Of a stretch of DNA of 64,000 nt, positions 41,119-49,420 are shown in pieces. Positions within the stretch are counted from its first letter, which is position 1; each line of letters begins with the position of its first letter. The position numbers were made by a program, and so were the translations under genes. Source of the stretch: CBDFKS01 sp965248905 (GTDB lineage Bacteria; Chloroflexota; Dehalococcoidia; Lucifugimonadales; JAGWBF01); assembly GCA_965248905.1 (NCBI GenBank), contig CBDFKS010000007.1:1736001-1800000 (forward strand), in the 5' to 3' direction. A model generated the notes under the pieces. It worked only from the letters and a program-made list of their open reading frames with translations, searched no databases and was not told where the DNA came from.

Positions 41119-42174
41119 CTAAAACTGGCGTAGGAATCTCAAATCATTGGAGTAGAACAGCCTTATGTCGTCGATCCCATACTTGAGCATGGCGATACGT
41201 TCCGGGCCCATGCCAAAGGCGAACCCGGTGTATTTGGCTGAGTCGTAACCGACCCCCTCCAACACCTTGGGATGGACCATACCTGCACCCATGATCTCGA
41301 TCCACCCCGAATCCTTGCAGATGCGGCAACCCGCACCCTGGCAAGCAAAGCAATCTATGGACATGTCCACACCGGGCTCTACGAACGGGAAATAGTCACA
41401 ACGGAAGCGCACTTTGCGCTCCGGCCCGAACACCCTTCGCGCGAACTCATATAGAGTGCCTTTCAGGTCGGCGAAGGTTATCCCCTCGTCCACCGCCAGT
41501 CCTTCCACCTGGAAGAAATGCCATTCATGGGTGGCATCGGTGGCTTCGTAGCGATAGCACTTGCCCGGTACGATTACGCGAATCGGCGGTCCCGTGCTCT
41601 CCATCACTCTCGCCTGCATGGGAGAGGTATGAGTGCGAAGAAGCATCGAATACTCGCCATTTTGGTTGCGATGGTCTATCCAGAGGCTGTTCCACATATC
41701 GCGGGCAGGATGGTCTTTGGGTATATTCAGCATCTCGAAGTTATACTTGTCCCACTCAACCTCCGGCCCCTCCACGATCTGAAATCCCATGGCGACGAAG
41801 GCGTTACAGATCTCCCTCACGATCTGAGTAGTCGGGTGTAGGCGCCCGGTGTGGATCGGCCGTCCTGGCAAAGTGACGTCTATCTGCTCTTCGACGGCCA
41901 GCCTATCCATGGCCGCCTCTTTAAGGGACTGGATTCTGTGCTCCAGCTGCTCCTCTAGGAGGTTCTTGGTCTGATTCGCCAGGGCTCCTACGCTGCGCCG
42001 CTGCTCAGGAGGCAGGCCAGCGACACTCCTTAATACACTGGTCAAGCGGCCACGCCTTCCCAGGTGGGATATGCGCCATTTCTCAAGATATTCAAGACTA
42101 TCAAGCGTTTCAAGTTCCGACAGTGCCTCTGCACGGAGCTTTTCGATGAGTTCAGTGTTTACTTGGAGCGCCAC
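41119..42174 (-). CDS. pheS: Phenylalanyl-tRNA synthetase alpha subunit
   Basis: A 351-residue PheS: an N-terminal coiled coil (residues 1-90), the class II motif 2 region (THTSPMQARVMESTGPPIRV and YRYEATDATHEWHFFQVEGL) and motif 3 (GMGPERIAMLKYGIDDIRLF). It holds the Phe- and ATP-binding site. The start is GTG with AGAGGCGG upstream. A TTGACC-18-TATAAT promoter lies about 60 bp before it and probably drives the whole run down to 33768. Confidence 0.97.
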   Translation of the reverse strand: MALQVNTELIEKLRAEALSELETLDSLEYLEKWRISHLGRRGRLTSVLRSVAGLPPEQRRSVGALANQTKNLLEEQLEHRIQSLKEAAMDRLAVEEQIDVTLPGRPIHTGRLHPTTQIVREICNAFVAMGFQIVEGPEVEWDKYNFEMLNIPKDHPARDMWNSLWIDHRNQNGEYSMLLRTHTSPMQARVMESTGPPIRVIVPGKCYRYEATDATHEWHFFQVEGLAVDEGITFADLKGTLYEFARRVFGPERKVRFRCDYFPFVEPGVDMSIDCFACQGAGCRICKDSGWIEIMGAGMVHPKVLEGVGYDSAKYTGFAFGMGPERIAMLKYGIDDIRLFYSNDLRFLRQF

Positions 42175-42240
42175 AAACCGCCTCTGCAGATGGTCATTGG
42201 ATTGATTGCGAATTTCGTCGATTTATCCTTCGGTTCATTA

Positions 42241-42270
42241 ATTATAAGTAGGCCTAGTTATCAGGGTCAA
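42241..42270 (-). promoter_or_regulatory. Putative sigma-70 promoter of the pheS run
   Basis: On the minus strand TTGACC (42265-42270) and TATAAT (42241-42246) are spaced by 18 bp. The leader to the GTG of pheS would be about 60 nt; no T-box-like or Phe-rich leader peptide was seen in it. Confidence 0.6.
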
Positions 42271-42293
42271 GGAAGAGGACAGGGACGACTTAC

Positions 42294-43163
42294 TTACATG
42301 TCAGCAGCGGTAACGCCGATTTCCGCAGGGGAGGGAATGATTCGAGCCCCAGCTTTCTTCAGCGCCTGGGTTTTGGCTTCCGCTGTGGCAGATGCTCCGG
42401 TGATTATGGCGCCGGCATGGCCCATGCGCTTTCCCGGTGGTGCTGTGGAGCCGGCGATCAACGCTGCCACGGGCTTATCGAATTCCTCGGCAATATAGTC
42501 CGCAGCGTCCTGCTCCATGGTGCCTCCGATTTCGCCTATTAGCACGACTCTCTCCGTTTCCGGGTCCTCCTTGAACAACCTCAACACGTCTACAAAGCTG
42601 GTGCTGATCAGGGGATCTCCGCCGATACCCACGCAGGTGGACTGGCCAATGTCGAGCTGGGTAAGCTGGGAAACGGCCTCGTAGGTTAAGGTCCCACTGC
42701 GGGAGACGACCCCCGCTCTGCCAGGGCGATGAATAGCGCCAGGCATTATTCCTAATTTGCATCGGCCTCCCGGAGATATCAAGCCCGGACAGTTAGGGCC
42801 GATGAGACGTACGCCTTTTGCCTTCAGGTAAGGAATCACCCGAACCATATCCATCACTGGCACACCTTCCGTGATGCACACAATGAGCTGCACACCGGAG
42901 TCTGCTGCTTCAAGCACGGCATCGGTGGCAAAAGCAGCCGGCACGAAGATGAGAGAGGTGTCGGCGCCGGTTTCCGACACGGCCTGTTCAATGGAGTCGA
43001 AAATAGGCACAGTGTCATCAAAGAGCTGGCCGCCACGCCCAGGGGTCACGCCTGCTACAACCTGGGTTCCATAGGCGATACAGTTCCTGGCATGGAAACT
43101 CCCCTCATTGCCAGTTATGCCCTGTACTACCACCTTCGTATCTTCGTTAACCAGAATACTCAA
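42294..43163 (-). CDS. sucD: Succinyl-CoA synthetase alpha subunit
   Basis: A 289-residue SucD: VQGITGNEGSFHARNCIAYG (CoA domain), VGIGGDPLISTSFVDVLRLF, and the active-site histidine in GKRMGHAGAIITGAS. With SucC it converts succinyl-CoA to succinate with NTP formation. It follows sucC by 37 bp on the same strand. Confidence 0.96.
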   Translation of the reverse strand: MSILVNEDTKVVVQGITGNEGSFHARNCIAYGTQVVAGVTPGRGGQLFDDTVPIFDSIEQAVSETGADTSLIFVPAAFATDAVLEAADSGVQLIVCITEGVPVMDMVRVIPYLKAKGVRLIGPNCPGLISPGGRCKLGIMPGAIHRPGRAGVVSRSGTLTYEAVSQLTQLDIGQSTCVGIGGDPLISTSFVDVLRLFKEDPETERVVLIGEIGGTMEQDAADYIAEEFDKPVAALIAGSTAPPGKRMGHAGAIITGASATAEAKTQALKKAGARIIPSPAEIGVTAADM

Positions 43164-43200
43164 TCTACTCTCCAGTGAAGACCGGTGGACTCCTTTGCTA

Positions 43201-44358
43201 TTAGGTCACAGCCACCTTCATTTTGTGGGCCACCTCTGCTAAGGAGTCGGCGAAAGTCACATCAAGGCCCGATTCCCTTAGAATAGTTTTGCCTTCCTCC
43301 ACGTTTGTGCCCAGCATTCGGACGAGCATGGGCGGGTTGGCGTCCTTCTCCTTGCAAGCCATCACTATGCCCCGTGCCGCTATGTCACAGCGCAGGATGC
43401 CACCAAAAACGTTGACCAAAATCCGACTGACCTGTGGATCAGACAGCATGATTCCAAAGGCCCTGGCCACCTTCTCCTCACTGGCGCCACCACCCACGTC
43501 AAGGAAATTCGCTGGACTGGCGCCCGACTCTTTAATAACATCCATGGTTGCCATTGCCAGTCCAGCACCGTTGACCAGGCAACCCACGTCTCCATCCAAT
43601 TTCACATAAGAGATGTCGTACTCTCGGGCCTGGGCCTCGAACGGGTCTTCCTGCTCAGCGTCACGTAACTCTTTCAGCTCGGGATGCCGAAATAGGGAGT
43701 CGTCATCGAAGCTCAGCTTGGCGTCCAGGGCAACGATGCGATTGTCCTGGGTGACTCCAAGGGGGTTTATCTCCACCAAAGAGCAGTCGTGTTCCACGAA
43801 TATCTTGTAAAGAGCCATCATCGTTTGCGCTGCCGGCCTCACCAGCTCAGACTCTATGTGTAATTGGCGGCACAGCCTGCGTCCCTGGAAGGGCTGAAAT
43901 GTTATCAGGGGGTCTATTGCCTCCTTGTGAATCTTATCGGGGGCTGTCGCCGCGACCTCCTCGATCTCCATGCCGCCCGATTCACTGGCGATCATTACGG
44001 GCCCCATCAACACCCTATCTATAGTGAGACCAACGTAAAGCTCTCTAGCCAGCCCAACTACTTCCTCTACCAGCACCTTGCCAACAGGCACGCCCTGAGG
44101 TCCTGTCTGGGGTGTGACCAAGGAATGTCCCAGCAACGAATTGGCCGCCTCCTTCGCCTCGGTAGGAGTCTTGACGACCTTGATTCCACCACCCTTGCCA
44201 CGACCGCCGGCATGGACCTGCGCTTTGATTACCACAGCGCCACCAAGGTCCCTGGCAATGTCATGGGCTTCGTCGGGCGTAGAGGCCACGTTACCTCGAG
44301 GCACCGGAATGCCGTAGTGGGCAAGAATGGACTTGGCCTGATACTCGTGGACTTTCAT
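43201..44358 (-). CDS. sucC: Succinyl-CoA synthetase beta subunit
   Basis: A 385-residue SucC with the ATP-grasp start MKVHEYQAKSILAHYGIPVP, VIKAQVHAGGRGKGGGIKV, and SLVEINPLGVTQDNRIVALD with the C-terminal CoA-ligase domain (VNGAGLAMATMDVIKESG). It binds the nucleotide and succinate. It forms the enzyme with SucD, encoded next. The hydroxyisobutyrate-dehydrogenase-like gene is 36 bp upstream on the same strand. Confidence 0.96.
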   Translation of the reverse strand: MKVHEYQAKSILAHYGIPVPRGNVASTPDEAHDIARDLGGAVVIKAQVHAGGRGKGGGIKVVKTPTEAKEAANSLLGHSLVTPQTGPQGVPVGKVLVEEVVGLARELYVGLTIDRVLMGPVMIASESGGMEIEEVAATAPDKIHKEAIDPLITFQPFQGRRLCRQLHIESELVRPAAQTMMALYKIFVEHDCSLVEINPLGVTQDNRIVALDAKLSFDDDSLFRHPELKELRDAEQEDPFEAQAREYDISYVKLDGDVGCLVNGAGLAMATMDVIKESGASPANFLDVGGGASEEKVARAFGIMLSDPQVSRILVNVFGGILRCDIAARGIVMACKEKDANPPMLVRMLGTNVEEGKTILRESGLDVTFADSLAEVAHKMKVAVT

Positions 44359-44394
44359 GACCTCCCCTGAATGAGGACTTCAGCGCTCGATAAA

Positions 44395-45291
44395 CTACTG
44401 TTGCTTTCTCACCTGAACATTCGCCAGGTCTTCGATGAAGTTGACTATGGCCGAATGATCGTTTTCCGCACGGCCCTGATTGATCAAGGCCCCCAACATC
44501 TGCTGTATAAGGCCGGTCACCGGCAGGGGCACTCCCAACTCCTTGCCGGTAAGGAGGGCGTTGTGCAGGTCCTTTTGGTGCAATCGGATACGGAACCCGG
44601 GGTTGAAGTTGCGGTCCATGATCATTGGTCCCTTGGCTTCCAGGGCGTTACTCCCCGCAAGACCGCCCCTGACCGCCTTAAAGACAAGCTCTGGGTCTAT
44701 CCCTGCCTTCTGGGCCAGAACGAAGGCCTCACCGATAGCTTCGATGTTGGCCGCCACCATGATCTGGTTGGCTAGCTTGACGAAGTTGCCGGCCCCCACC
44801 TCTCCTACTCTGACTACACTTTTTCCCATAACGTCTAGAATGGGCAAGCACCGGTCGAAGACCTCCTGTTTGCCTCCCACCATGATAGCCAGTGTACCCG
44901 CAATTGCGCCTGGCTCTCCACCACTTACCGGAGCGTCCAGCATCTCCACATTTTTCTTGGCTGCCTCTGCCGCGATCTTTTGGGATACCAAAGGAGCTAT
45001 GGAACTCATATCTATGATGATGCAGCCTTCTCCTGCGCCTTCCAACACCCCATCCTTCCCCAGGATCACCTCCTCCGAGTCAGCAGAATCGGGAAGCATG
45101 GTAATTATTATCTCAGCATTCTGGGCCACGTCCTTGCTGGTTGGGACTTTGGCTGCTCCTTCGGCTACCAACTCCTCCAAGGGCTGCGGATTCTTGTCGT
45201 GTATGATCAGCGAGTACTCGGCCTTGAGTAGATTCTTCGCCATGGGTTTACCCATGATGCCAAGACCGATGAAACCGATGGGAGGACTCAT
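44395..45291 (-). CDS. 3-Hydroxyisobutyrate/2-hydroxy-3-oxopropionate dehydrogenase family
   Basis: A 298-residue beta-hydroxyacid dehydrogenase: IGFIGLGIMGKPMAKNLLKA (NAD(P) site), DAPVSGGEPGAIAGTLAIMV, and the catalytic Lys in GAGNFVKLANQIMVAANIEA. Members oxidise hydroxyisobutyrate or reduce tartronate semialdehyde; the two cannot be separated safely by eye. Its position before sucCD suggests a path feeding the citric acid cycle, for example valine or glyoxylate-type breakdown. Confidence 0.9.
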   Translation of the reverse strand: MSPPIGFIGLGIMGKPMAKNLLKAEYSLIIHDKNPQPLEELVAEGAAKVPTSKDVAQNAEIIITMLPDSADSEEVILGKDGVLEGAGEGCIIIDMSSIAPLVSQKIAAEAAKKNVEMLDAPVSGGEPGAIAGTLAIMVGGKQEVFDRCLPILDVMGKSVVRVGEVGAGNFVKLANQIMVAANIEAIGEAFVLAQKAGIDPELVFKAVRGGLAGSNALEAKGPMIMDRNFNPGFRIRLHQKDLHNALLTGKELGVPLPVTGLIQQMLGALINQGRAENDHSAIVNFIEDLANVQVRKQQ

Positions 45292-45365
45292 GGTCAGCCT
45301 TCCTTCGCAGCTATGTCCGTAATCAAACGCGCATCGATTATGTGGCTAAGTTGTTTCCCTGTCAA

Positions 45366-45761
45366 TCAATGGCCAGGCGGTATAGCCGAACCCAATGATA
45401 CGTTGGTGAGAAGCAATGGCAGGGGTCTCAGCTCCCTCTTCAAGGGGTCGAGCGACAGGCCTAAAGCCTCCAGGGTCAGGGCGCCTAAGAAAGTGGCATC
45501 GCCTTCCTCGCCAAAAATGGCGTCGGCTCCACCCAACCTCTCCCCATATTTAAAGAGGGCGACACCCTTTTTACGGAGGATCTTGGTCCCATCGGCAAGG
45601 CGGAACTGCTCCTGGGTCAGGGGCTTAATTCCCAGCTTTGTCAGGATCGCTTCGGGCACCACTGAGTAAACGGCACCTGAGTCTATGAGGAACTCAAGGT
45701 TCTCAGTTACTTCGGGATCAGCCGGATTACCAATTTCGATTTCCAACACGGTGAGTCCCAT
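45366..45761 (-). CDS. Retroviral-type (clan AA) aspartyl protease-like protein
   Basis: A 131-residue protein with LEFLIDSGAVYSVVPEAILT, the D-S-G motif of single-domain aspartyl proteases, then LGIKPLTQEQFRLADGTKI and FLGALTLEALGLSLDP. Such bacterial proteins must dimerise to make an active site and mostly have unknown targets. It is separated by about 74 bp from the dehydrogenase gene on the same strand. Confidence 0.78.
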   Translation of the reverse strand: MGLTVLEIEIGNPADPEVTENLEFLIDSGAVYSVVPEAILTKLGIKPLTQEQFRLADGTKILRKKGVALFKYGERLGGADAIFGEEGDATFLGALTLEALGLSLDPLKRELRPLPLLLTNVSLGSAIPPGH

Positions 45762-45823
45762 TTCATTGCTCCTGGTCCGTAAGATTCCAGCATATGGTCA
45801 GGGTAGCGAATCCTAAACGGTTC

Positions 45824-46330
45824 TCAGTGATGTCCATCTCGCATCAGCTTCCACTGCTCCAGTATCTGGCCATCTCGGCAGAAGGCCAGAGGGGGCAGTT
45901 CGTCTGGAGAGAAGAAGTCCAATTCCAGCACCTCTGGACCAGGTGTTGGGTTCCCGTTCAAAATCTCAGAGTCGTAAATAACCAGGATTACTGGATGCCC
46001 AGGGTCAGAGAAAACCCCCACCACGTCCTTAACCTGCACCTCAAGCCCGGTCTCTTCCAGAACCTCTCGCTCAGCGGCTCCCTCCACCTTTTCGCCACGA
46101 TCAACATAGCCGCCGGGAAGACTCCATAATCCCAAACCGGGCTCCATTGCCCGGCGCACCATCAGCACCTTACCTTCCCTCTCAACAACGGTTGCCGCGG
46201 CGACCTTGGGATCATAGTAGATTACTCTGCCACACTGCGGGCAGGCAGGCCTTTCCTTGCCTGCTTCATGTTTGAGCTCCAAACGGGCCGCGCAACGCGG
46301 ACAGAACTTATCATCCCCCAACATGGCCAT
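45824..46330 (-). CDS. NUDIX hydrolase with N-terminal zinc ribbon
   Basis: A protein of about 168 residues with a zinc ribbon (FCPRCAARLELKHEAG and CPQCGRVIYY) before the Nudix box GGYVDRGEKVEGAAEREVLEETGLE, shown here as GGYVDRGEKVEGAAEREVLE plus ETGLE. NudC-like enzymes of this shape cleave NADH or decap NAD-RNA, but other Nudix substrates are possible. A TATATT directly upstream of the frame's first ATG (46363) would place the transcript start inside it, so the later ATG at 46330 is used here with modest support. Confidence 0.85.
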   Translation of the reverse strand: MAMLGDDKFCPRCAARLELKHEAGKERPACPQCGRVIYYDPKVAAATVVEREGKVLMVRRAMEPGLGLWSLPGGYVDRGEKVEGAAEREVLEETGLEVQVKDVVGVFSDPGHPVILVIYDSEILNGNPTPGPEVLELDFFSPDELPPLAFCRDGQILEQWKLMRDGHH

Positions 46331-46363
46331 ATAAGGATACCATGATATCTCCGCCTCGTGCAT

Positions 46364-46369
46364 AATATA
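46364..46369 (-). promoter_or_regulatory. Putative -10 element (TATATT) of the NUDIX gene
   Basis: TATATT on the minus strand touches an in-frame ATG at 46361-46363; this makes that ATG an unlikely start and supports one further in. The divergent MmgE/PrpD gene begins 38 bp away. Confidence 0.35.
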
Positions 46370-46406
46370 GGGGCTTAGAAATCGGTCCGAGGGAGGTCAC
46401 TCTAAT

Positions 46407-47801
46407 ATGCCGTCAGCCGACAAGTCTCTCACTGATGAAGTAACGCATTACGTCAGCAGTATTGCCTACGACGATATTCCAGACAATGTGATTCAACGGG
46501 CCAAACAGGCTTTGATCGACGGGCTGGGGGTCATGGTGGCGGGTTACACCAGTGATTCCGCCAGCACCATCAGACGCTACCTCAAGGAGTTGGGCGTGTC
46601 AGGCCGGTCCTCAGTGCTGGGTGAGAAAACCAGTTTGCCTGCCCAGTTCGCAGCCCTGGCCAACGGTACCAGCGGCCATGCGCTGGACTACGACGATACC
46701 CAAATCTCATCGGCGCCGGACCGAGTGTACGGACTGCTGACTCATCCGACCGTACCCGTGCTGGCAGCTTCCCTGGCCGTAGCCGAGGAGACTGGGGCGA
46801 CGGGGAAAGATCTCCTGACTGCATTCAGCGCTGGAGTTGAAGTGGCCTGCAAGATAGCCGAGGCCATAAAACCGCACCACTATCAGGGCGGATTCCATTC
46901 CACGGGCACAATGGGGGTCTTCGGCGCCGCCGCAGCCGCTGCCAGACTTATGAATTTCTCAACCGAGAACACCCGCCACGCCATCGGCATCGCCGCCAGC
47001 AAGAGCGCAGGAATAAGGGTTGCTTTCGGCACAATGACCAAGCCCTATCATTCAGGAGCAGCTGGGGAGAACGGAGTAGTGGCCGCCAAGCTGGCCGGCC
47101 TGGGATACAGGACAGATGCCAACGCCCTGGACGGCCGTTGGGGATTCTTCCAAGTGGCTGGCGGTGGCGCCGACCCGGAAATGATTCATGGCAAGCTGGG
47201 TAACCCGTACACCTTGGTAGACCCTGGAATATCCATCAAGCCCTACCCCTGCGGTTCCCTGGCCCATCCAAGCATGGATACCATGATGGAGCTTATCCTG
47301 GAGCACGACGTTAAGCCCGGAGCCGTGGAAGAGATTCGGGTCGGTACCAGCTCGAATGTGCTCAACGCCCTTCGATACAGGGAGCCCCAGAATGAGCTTC
47401 AAGCCAAGTTCAGCATCCCATTCTGTATGGCCATTCTTGTGCTGGAGCGCAAGGGTGGCATCGGCGAGTTTACCGACGAGGTGGTGCTAAGGCAGGACGT
47501 GAAGAAGATGATGGCACGTGTGGTGCCCTATCTGCATGATGAGATAGAGGCCAGGGGCTTCACAAGGATCCGTAGTCTGATCGAGATCAAGCTCAAGGAT
47601 GGCCAGACCATCTCCAGGGAGTCCTCCACCTCTCGCGGGACCCCCGACCGTCCCATGACACCAGCGGAGTTGGCTGAGAAGTTCCATGACTGTGCCCAGA
47701 ATATGATGCCGGAAGCCAGGGAACGGGAGGTGTTGGTCATGGTGTACAGCTTGGAGAAAGTGGGCGACGTCAAGCAGCTAACGGGGCTCCTGAGAGGCTA
47801 A
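46407..47801 (+). CDS. MmgE/PrpD family protein
   Basis: A 464-residue protein of the 2-methylcitrate dehydratase/immune-responsive family: NVIQRAKQALIDGLGVMVAG, ANGTSGHALDYDDTQISSAP, GAAAAAARLMNFSTENTRHA and ISIKPYPCGSLAHPSMDTMM. Family members dehydrate 2-methylcitrate or decarboxylate cis-aconitate. No other methylcitrate genes are near, so its substrate is open. AGGGAGG precedes the ATG. Its end overlaps the end of the ribokinase gene by 24 bp. Confidence 0.88.
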   Translation: MPSADKSLTDEVTHYVSSIAYDDIPDNVIQRAKQALIDGLGVMVAGYTSDSASTIRRYLKELGVSGRSSVLGEKTSLPAQFAALANGTSGHALDYDDTQISSAPDRVYGLLTHPTVPVLAASLAVAEETGATGKDLLTAFSAGVEVACKIAEAIKPHHYQGGFHSTGTMGVFGAAAAAARLMNFSTENTRHAIGIAASKSAGIRVAFGTMTKPYHSGAAGENGVVAAKLAGLGYRTDANALDGRWGFFQVAGGGADPEMIHGKLGNPYTLVDPGISIKPYPCGSLAHPSMDTMMELILEHDVKPGAVEEIRVGTSSNVLNALRYREPQNELQAKFSIPFCMAILVLERKGGIGEFTDEVVLRQDVKKMMARVVPYLHDEIEARGFTRIRSLIEIKLKDGQTISRESSTSRGTPDRPMTPAELAEKFHDCAQNMMPEAREREVLVMVYSLEKVGDVKQLTGLLRG

Positions 47802-48758
47802 AAATTCCCCAAGTTCGTCACGAGTCGGCATGGAGTCCTGAGCACCGGTCTTGGTGACGGCTAAGGCCCCCGCTGCCATTGCCCATCGCATAGTCTCGTC
47901 GAGATTCTTACCTTCGGCCAACGCTACAGCCAAGGCACCATTGAATGCGTCGCCCGCAGCCACCGTGTCCACGGCGACCACAGGGTAGGCGGGAAGACAC
48001 TCACTTACTTCGCCGGTGGCATAGTAAACGCCCATCCCGCCCATCTTGATGATGGCGCATCCAACCCCCCTGCCCAGGAGTTCCTTCGCGGCTCTCCTGG
48101 CAGAGGCCACATCCTGCACAGGGAACCCCACCAGGGCCTGAGCCTCCGTCTCGTTGGGCGTTATGTAGTCTACCAGACTGTAAAGCTCCTGGGGTATATC
48201 CTGTGCAGGTGCCGGGTCCAGCACCACAATCTTTCCCTTGGCAGCCGCCTCCCTGGCGATCGCCAGGGACAGCTCTACGGGGACCTCCAGCTGGAGCATG
48301 AGTATCGAGGCATCTTCTAAGGCTATCCGCGCCTGCTCGAATTCTGGTTGGCCGCAAGCGGCATTGGCGCCGAGTACCTGTACTATCCGGTTCTGGGCCG
48401 AGGCGTCCACATTGATCACTGCCACACCCGAGCTACTCTCACAATCAACTCCTACTCCGGATACATCGACACCGTTGCCCTCTAAGGACTCCAATAACTG
48501 CCGTCCGAAAGCGTCGCTGCCCACCCGACCGATCATCCGCACCCTGGCGCCCATCCCTTCGGCTCCGCTTAGGGCAAGCCGTGCGGCAGCCACAGCCTTG
48601 TTAGCACCCTTGCCACCGGGATAGGTCAGGAAGCGGCTACCCACCACCGTTTCTCCCGCCTCCGGAAACCTGGGTGAGAAGGTCACGAGGTCCATGTTTA
48701 TTCCGCCCAGGACAGCTATGGTGGGACTACTAACCGGAGTTTCAAAGGCACGAGGCAT
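47778..48758 (-). CDS. rbsK: Ribokinase-type PfkB family sugar kinase
   Basis: A 326-residue PfkB kinase: GGINMDLVTFSPRFPEAGET, YPGGKGANKAVAAARLALSG and the ATP-site VDTVAAGDAFNGALAVALAE with the catalytic Asp. Ribose is the likely substrate, phosphorylated at C5. A 5-residue insert (SGAEG) sits after the second motif. A -10 element TATTAT ends just before the ATG, so it may be leaderless. No ribose transporter is near. Confidence 0.86.
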   Translation of the reverse strand: MPRAFETPVSSPTIAVLGGINMDLVTFSPRFPEAGETVVGSRFLTYPGGKGANKAVAAARLALSGAEGMGARVRMIGRVGSDAFGRQLLESLEGNGVDVSGVGVDCESSSGVAVINVDASAQNRIVQVLGANAACGQPEFEQARIALEDASILMLQLEVPVELSLAIAREAAAKGKIVVLDPAPAQDIPQELYSLVDYITPNETEAQALVGFPVQDVASARRAAKELLGRGVGCAIIKMGGMGVYYATGEVSECLPAYPVVAVDTVAAGDAFNGALAVALAEGKNLDETMRWAMAAGALAVTKTGAQDSMPTRDELGEFLASQEPR

Positions 48759-48764
48759 GGCTGA

Positions 48765-48770
48765 ATAATA
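48765..48770 (-). promoter_or_regulatory. Putative extended -10 (TGGTATTAT) of the ribokinase gene
   Basis: On the minus strand TGGTATTAT ends six bases before the ATG at 48756-48758, so transcription should begin at about the start codon. Confidence 0.45.
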
Positions 48771-48866
48771 CCATAGGGGTTAAGGCTGGGAACTTTTGTC
48801 CCCCATCATCCGTCCTAGTGCCAGAACGGCTTAATCTCACAAATCGCTAAAAAGGGAGACAAAGTA

Positions 48867-48965
48867 ATGATTAACCTAAGGAGACTGGCAGCATTCTCAC
48901 TCACATGGAGCTTTGTACTCGCCACCATCGCTACCATCGCAGTGCTGGCCATGACAGCGGACTAG
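48867..48965 (+). CDS. Small membrane peptide, 32 residues
   Basis: An ATG with AAGGGAGAC upstream opens 32 codons to TAG at 48963-48965. The product is one hydrophobic helix after a short basic start (INLRRLAAFSLTWSFVLATI and IAVLAMTAD), like a single-pass membrane peptide. No family is known. It sits between the ribokinase gene and a decayed antitoxin gene. Confidence 0.45.
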   Translation: MINLRRLAAFSLTWSFVLATIATIAVLAMTAD

Positions 48966-48994
48966 TGGCGTGCTCTGGAAGGGTGAAACTGTCG

Positions 48995-49262
48995 TTACTT
49001 AGACTTCCCTTCTCCCGCCACCTCGTACGCCATACCTTTCAGGGCTTTCTCCCTGGCCAAACGGAAGTCCTGGGGACCTTCCACCTTCACCGAGCCGCGA
49101 AGTTGAGAGATCGGATCTTCCTGCACCGGGGTCAACACCAGTCTGTGATCCTCCAAAGATATTTTCACCACTGAGCCTTCTTTAGCCCACAGGCCGCTCT
49201 AATACACTGGCAAGGTGCTCTGACCTATTGAAGACACTCTTGCTGTAACCGTGTATCTTACT
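48995..49262 (-). pseudogene. Decayed AbrB/MazE-type antitoxin
   Basis: Read on the minus strand to a TAA at 48995-48997, the frame gives VTARVSSIGQSTLPVY, a TAG, then SGLWAKEGSVVKISLEDHRL and a helical end (VKVEGPQDFRLAREKAL). The first part and the Lys-Glu-Gly stretch match the AbrB/MazE swapped-hairpin pattern (V-(T/S)-x-KGQ-(V/I)-T-(I/L)-P ... LKEGD). The in-frame TAG and the lack of a start codon (a TAA lies near 49270) show decay. No toxin gene is next to it. Confidence 0.6.
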
Positions 49263-49420
49263 CTTGATCCAATTCTTTACCCATATTAAATAGTAAGATA
49301 GTCCACCATCAAATCAATCATGGCAGTGTTCTCCTTCGCCCTGGCTCCGATCAGGCTACCCTGTGTTGTCTTATTTTCCCTTGTAAGCTACAGTATTAAC
49401 CTAGCTGCAGGAGGTGGTTT

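Noticed and set aside
45366..45761. Retroelement based on the retroviral-type aspartyl protease
   Set aside because: No reverse transcriptase, integrase or long terminal repeats nearby; single-domain proteases of this clan are common in bacteria.
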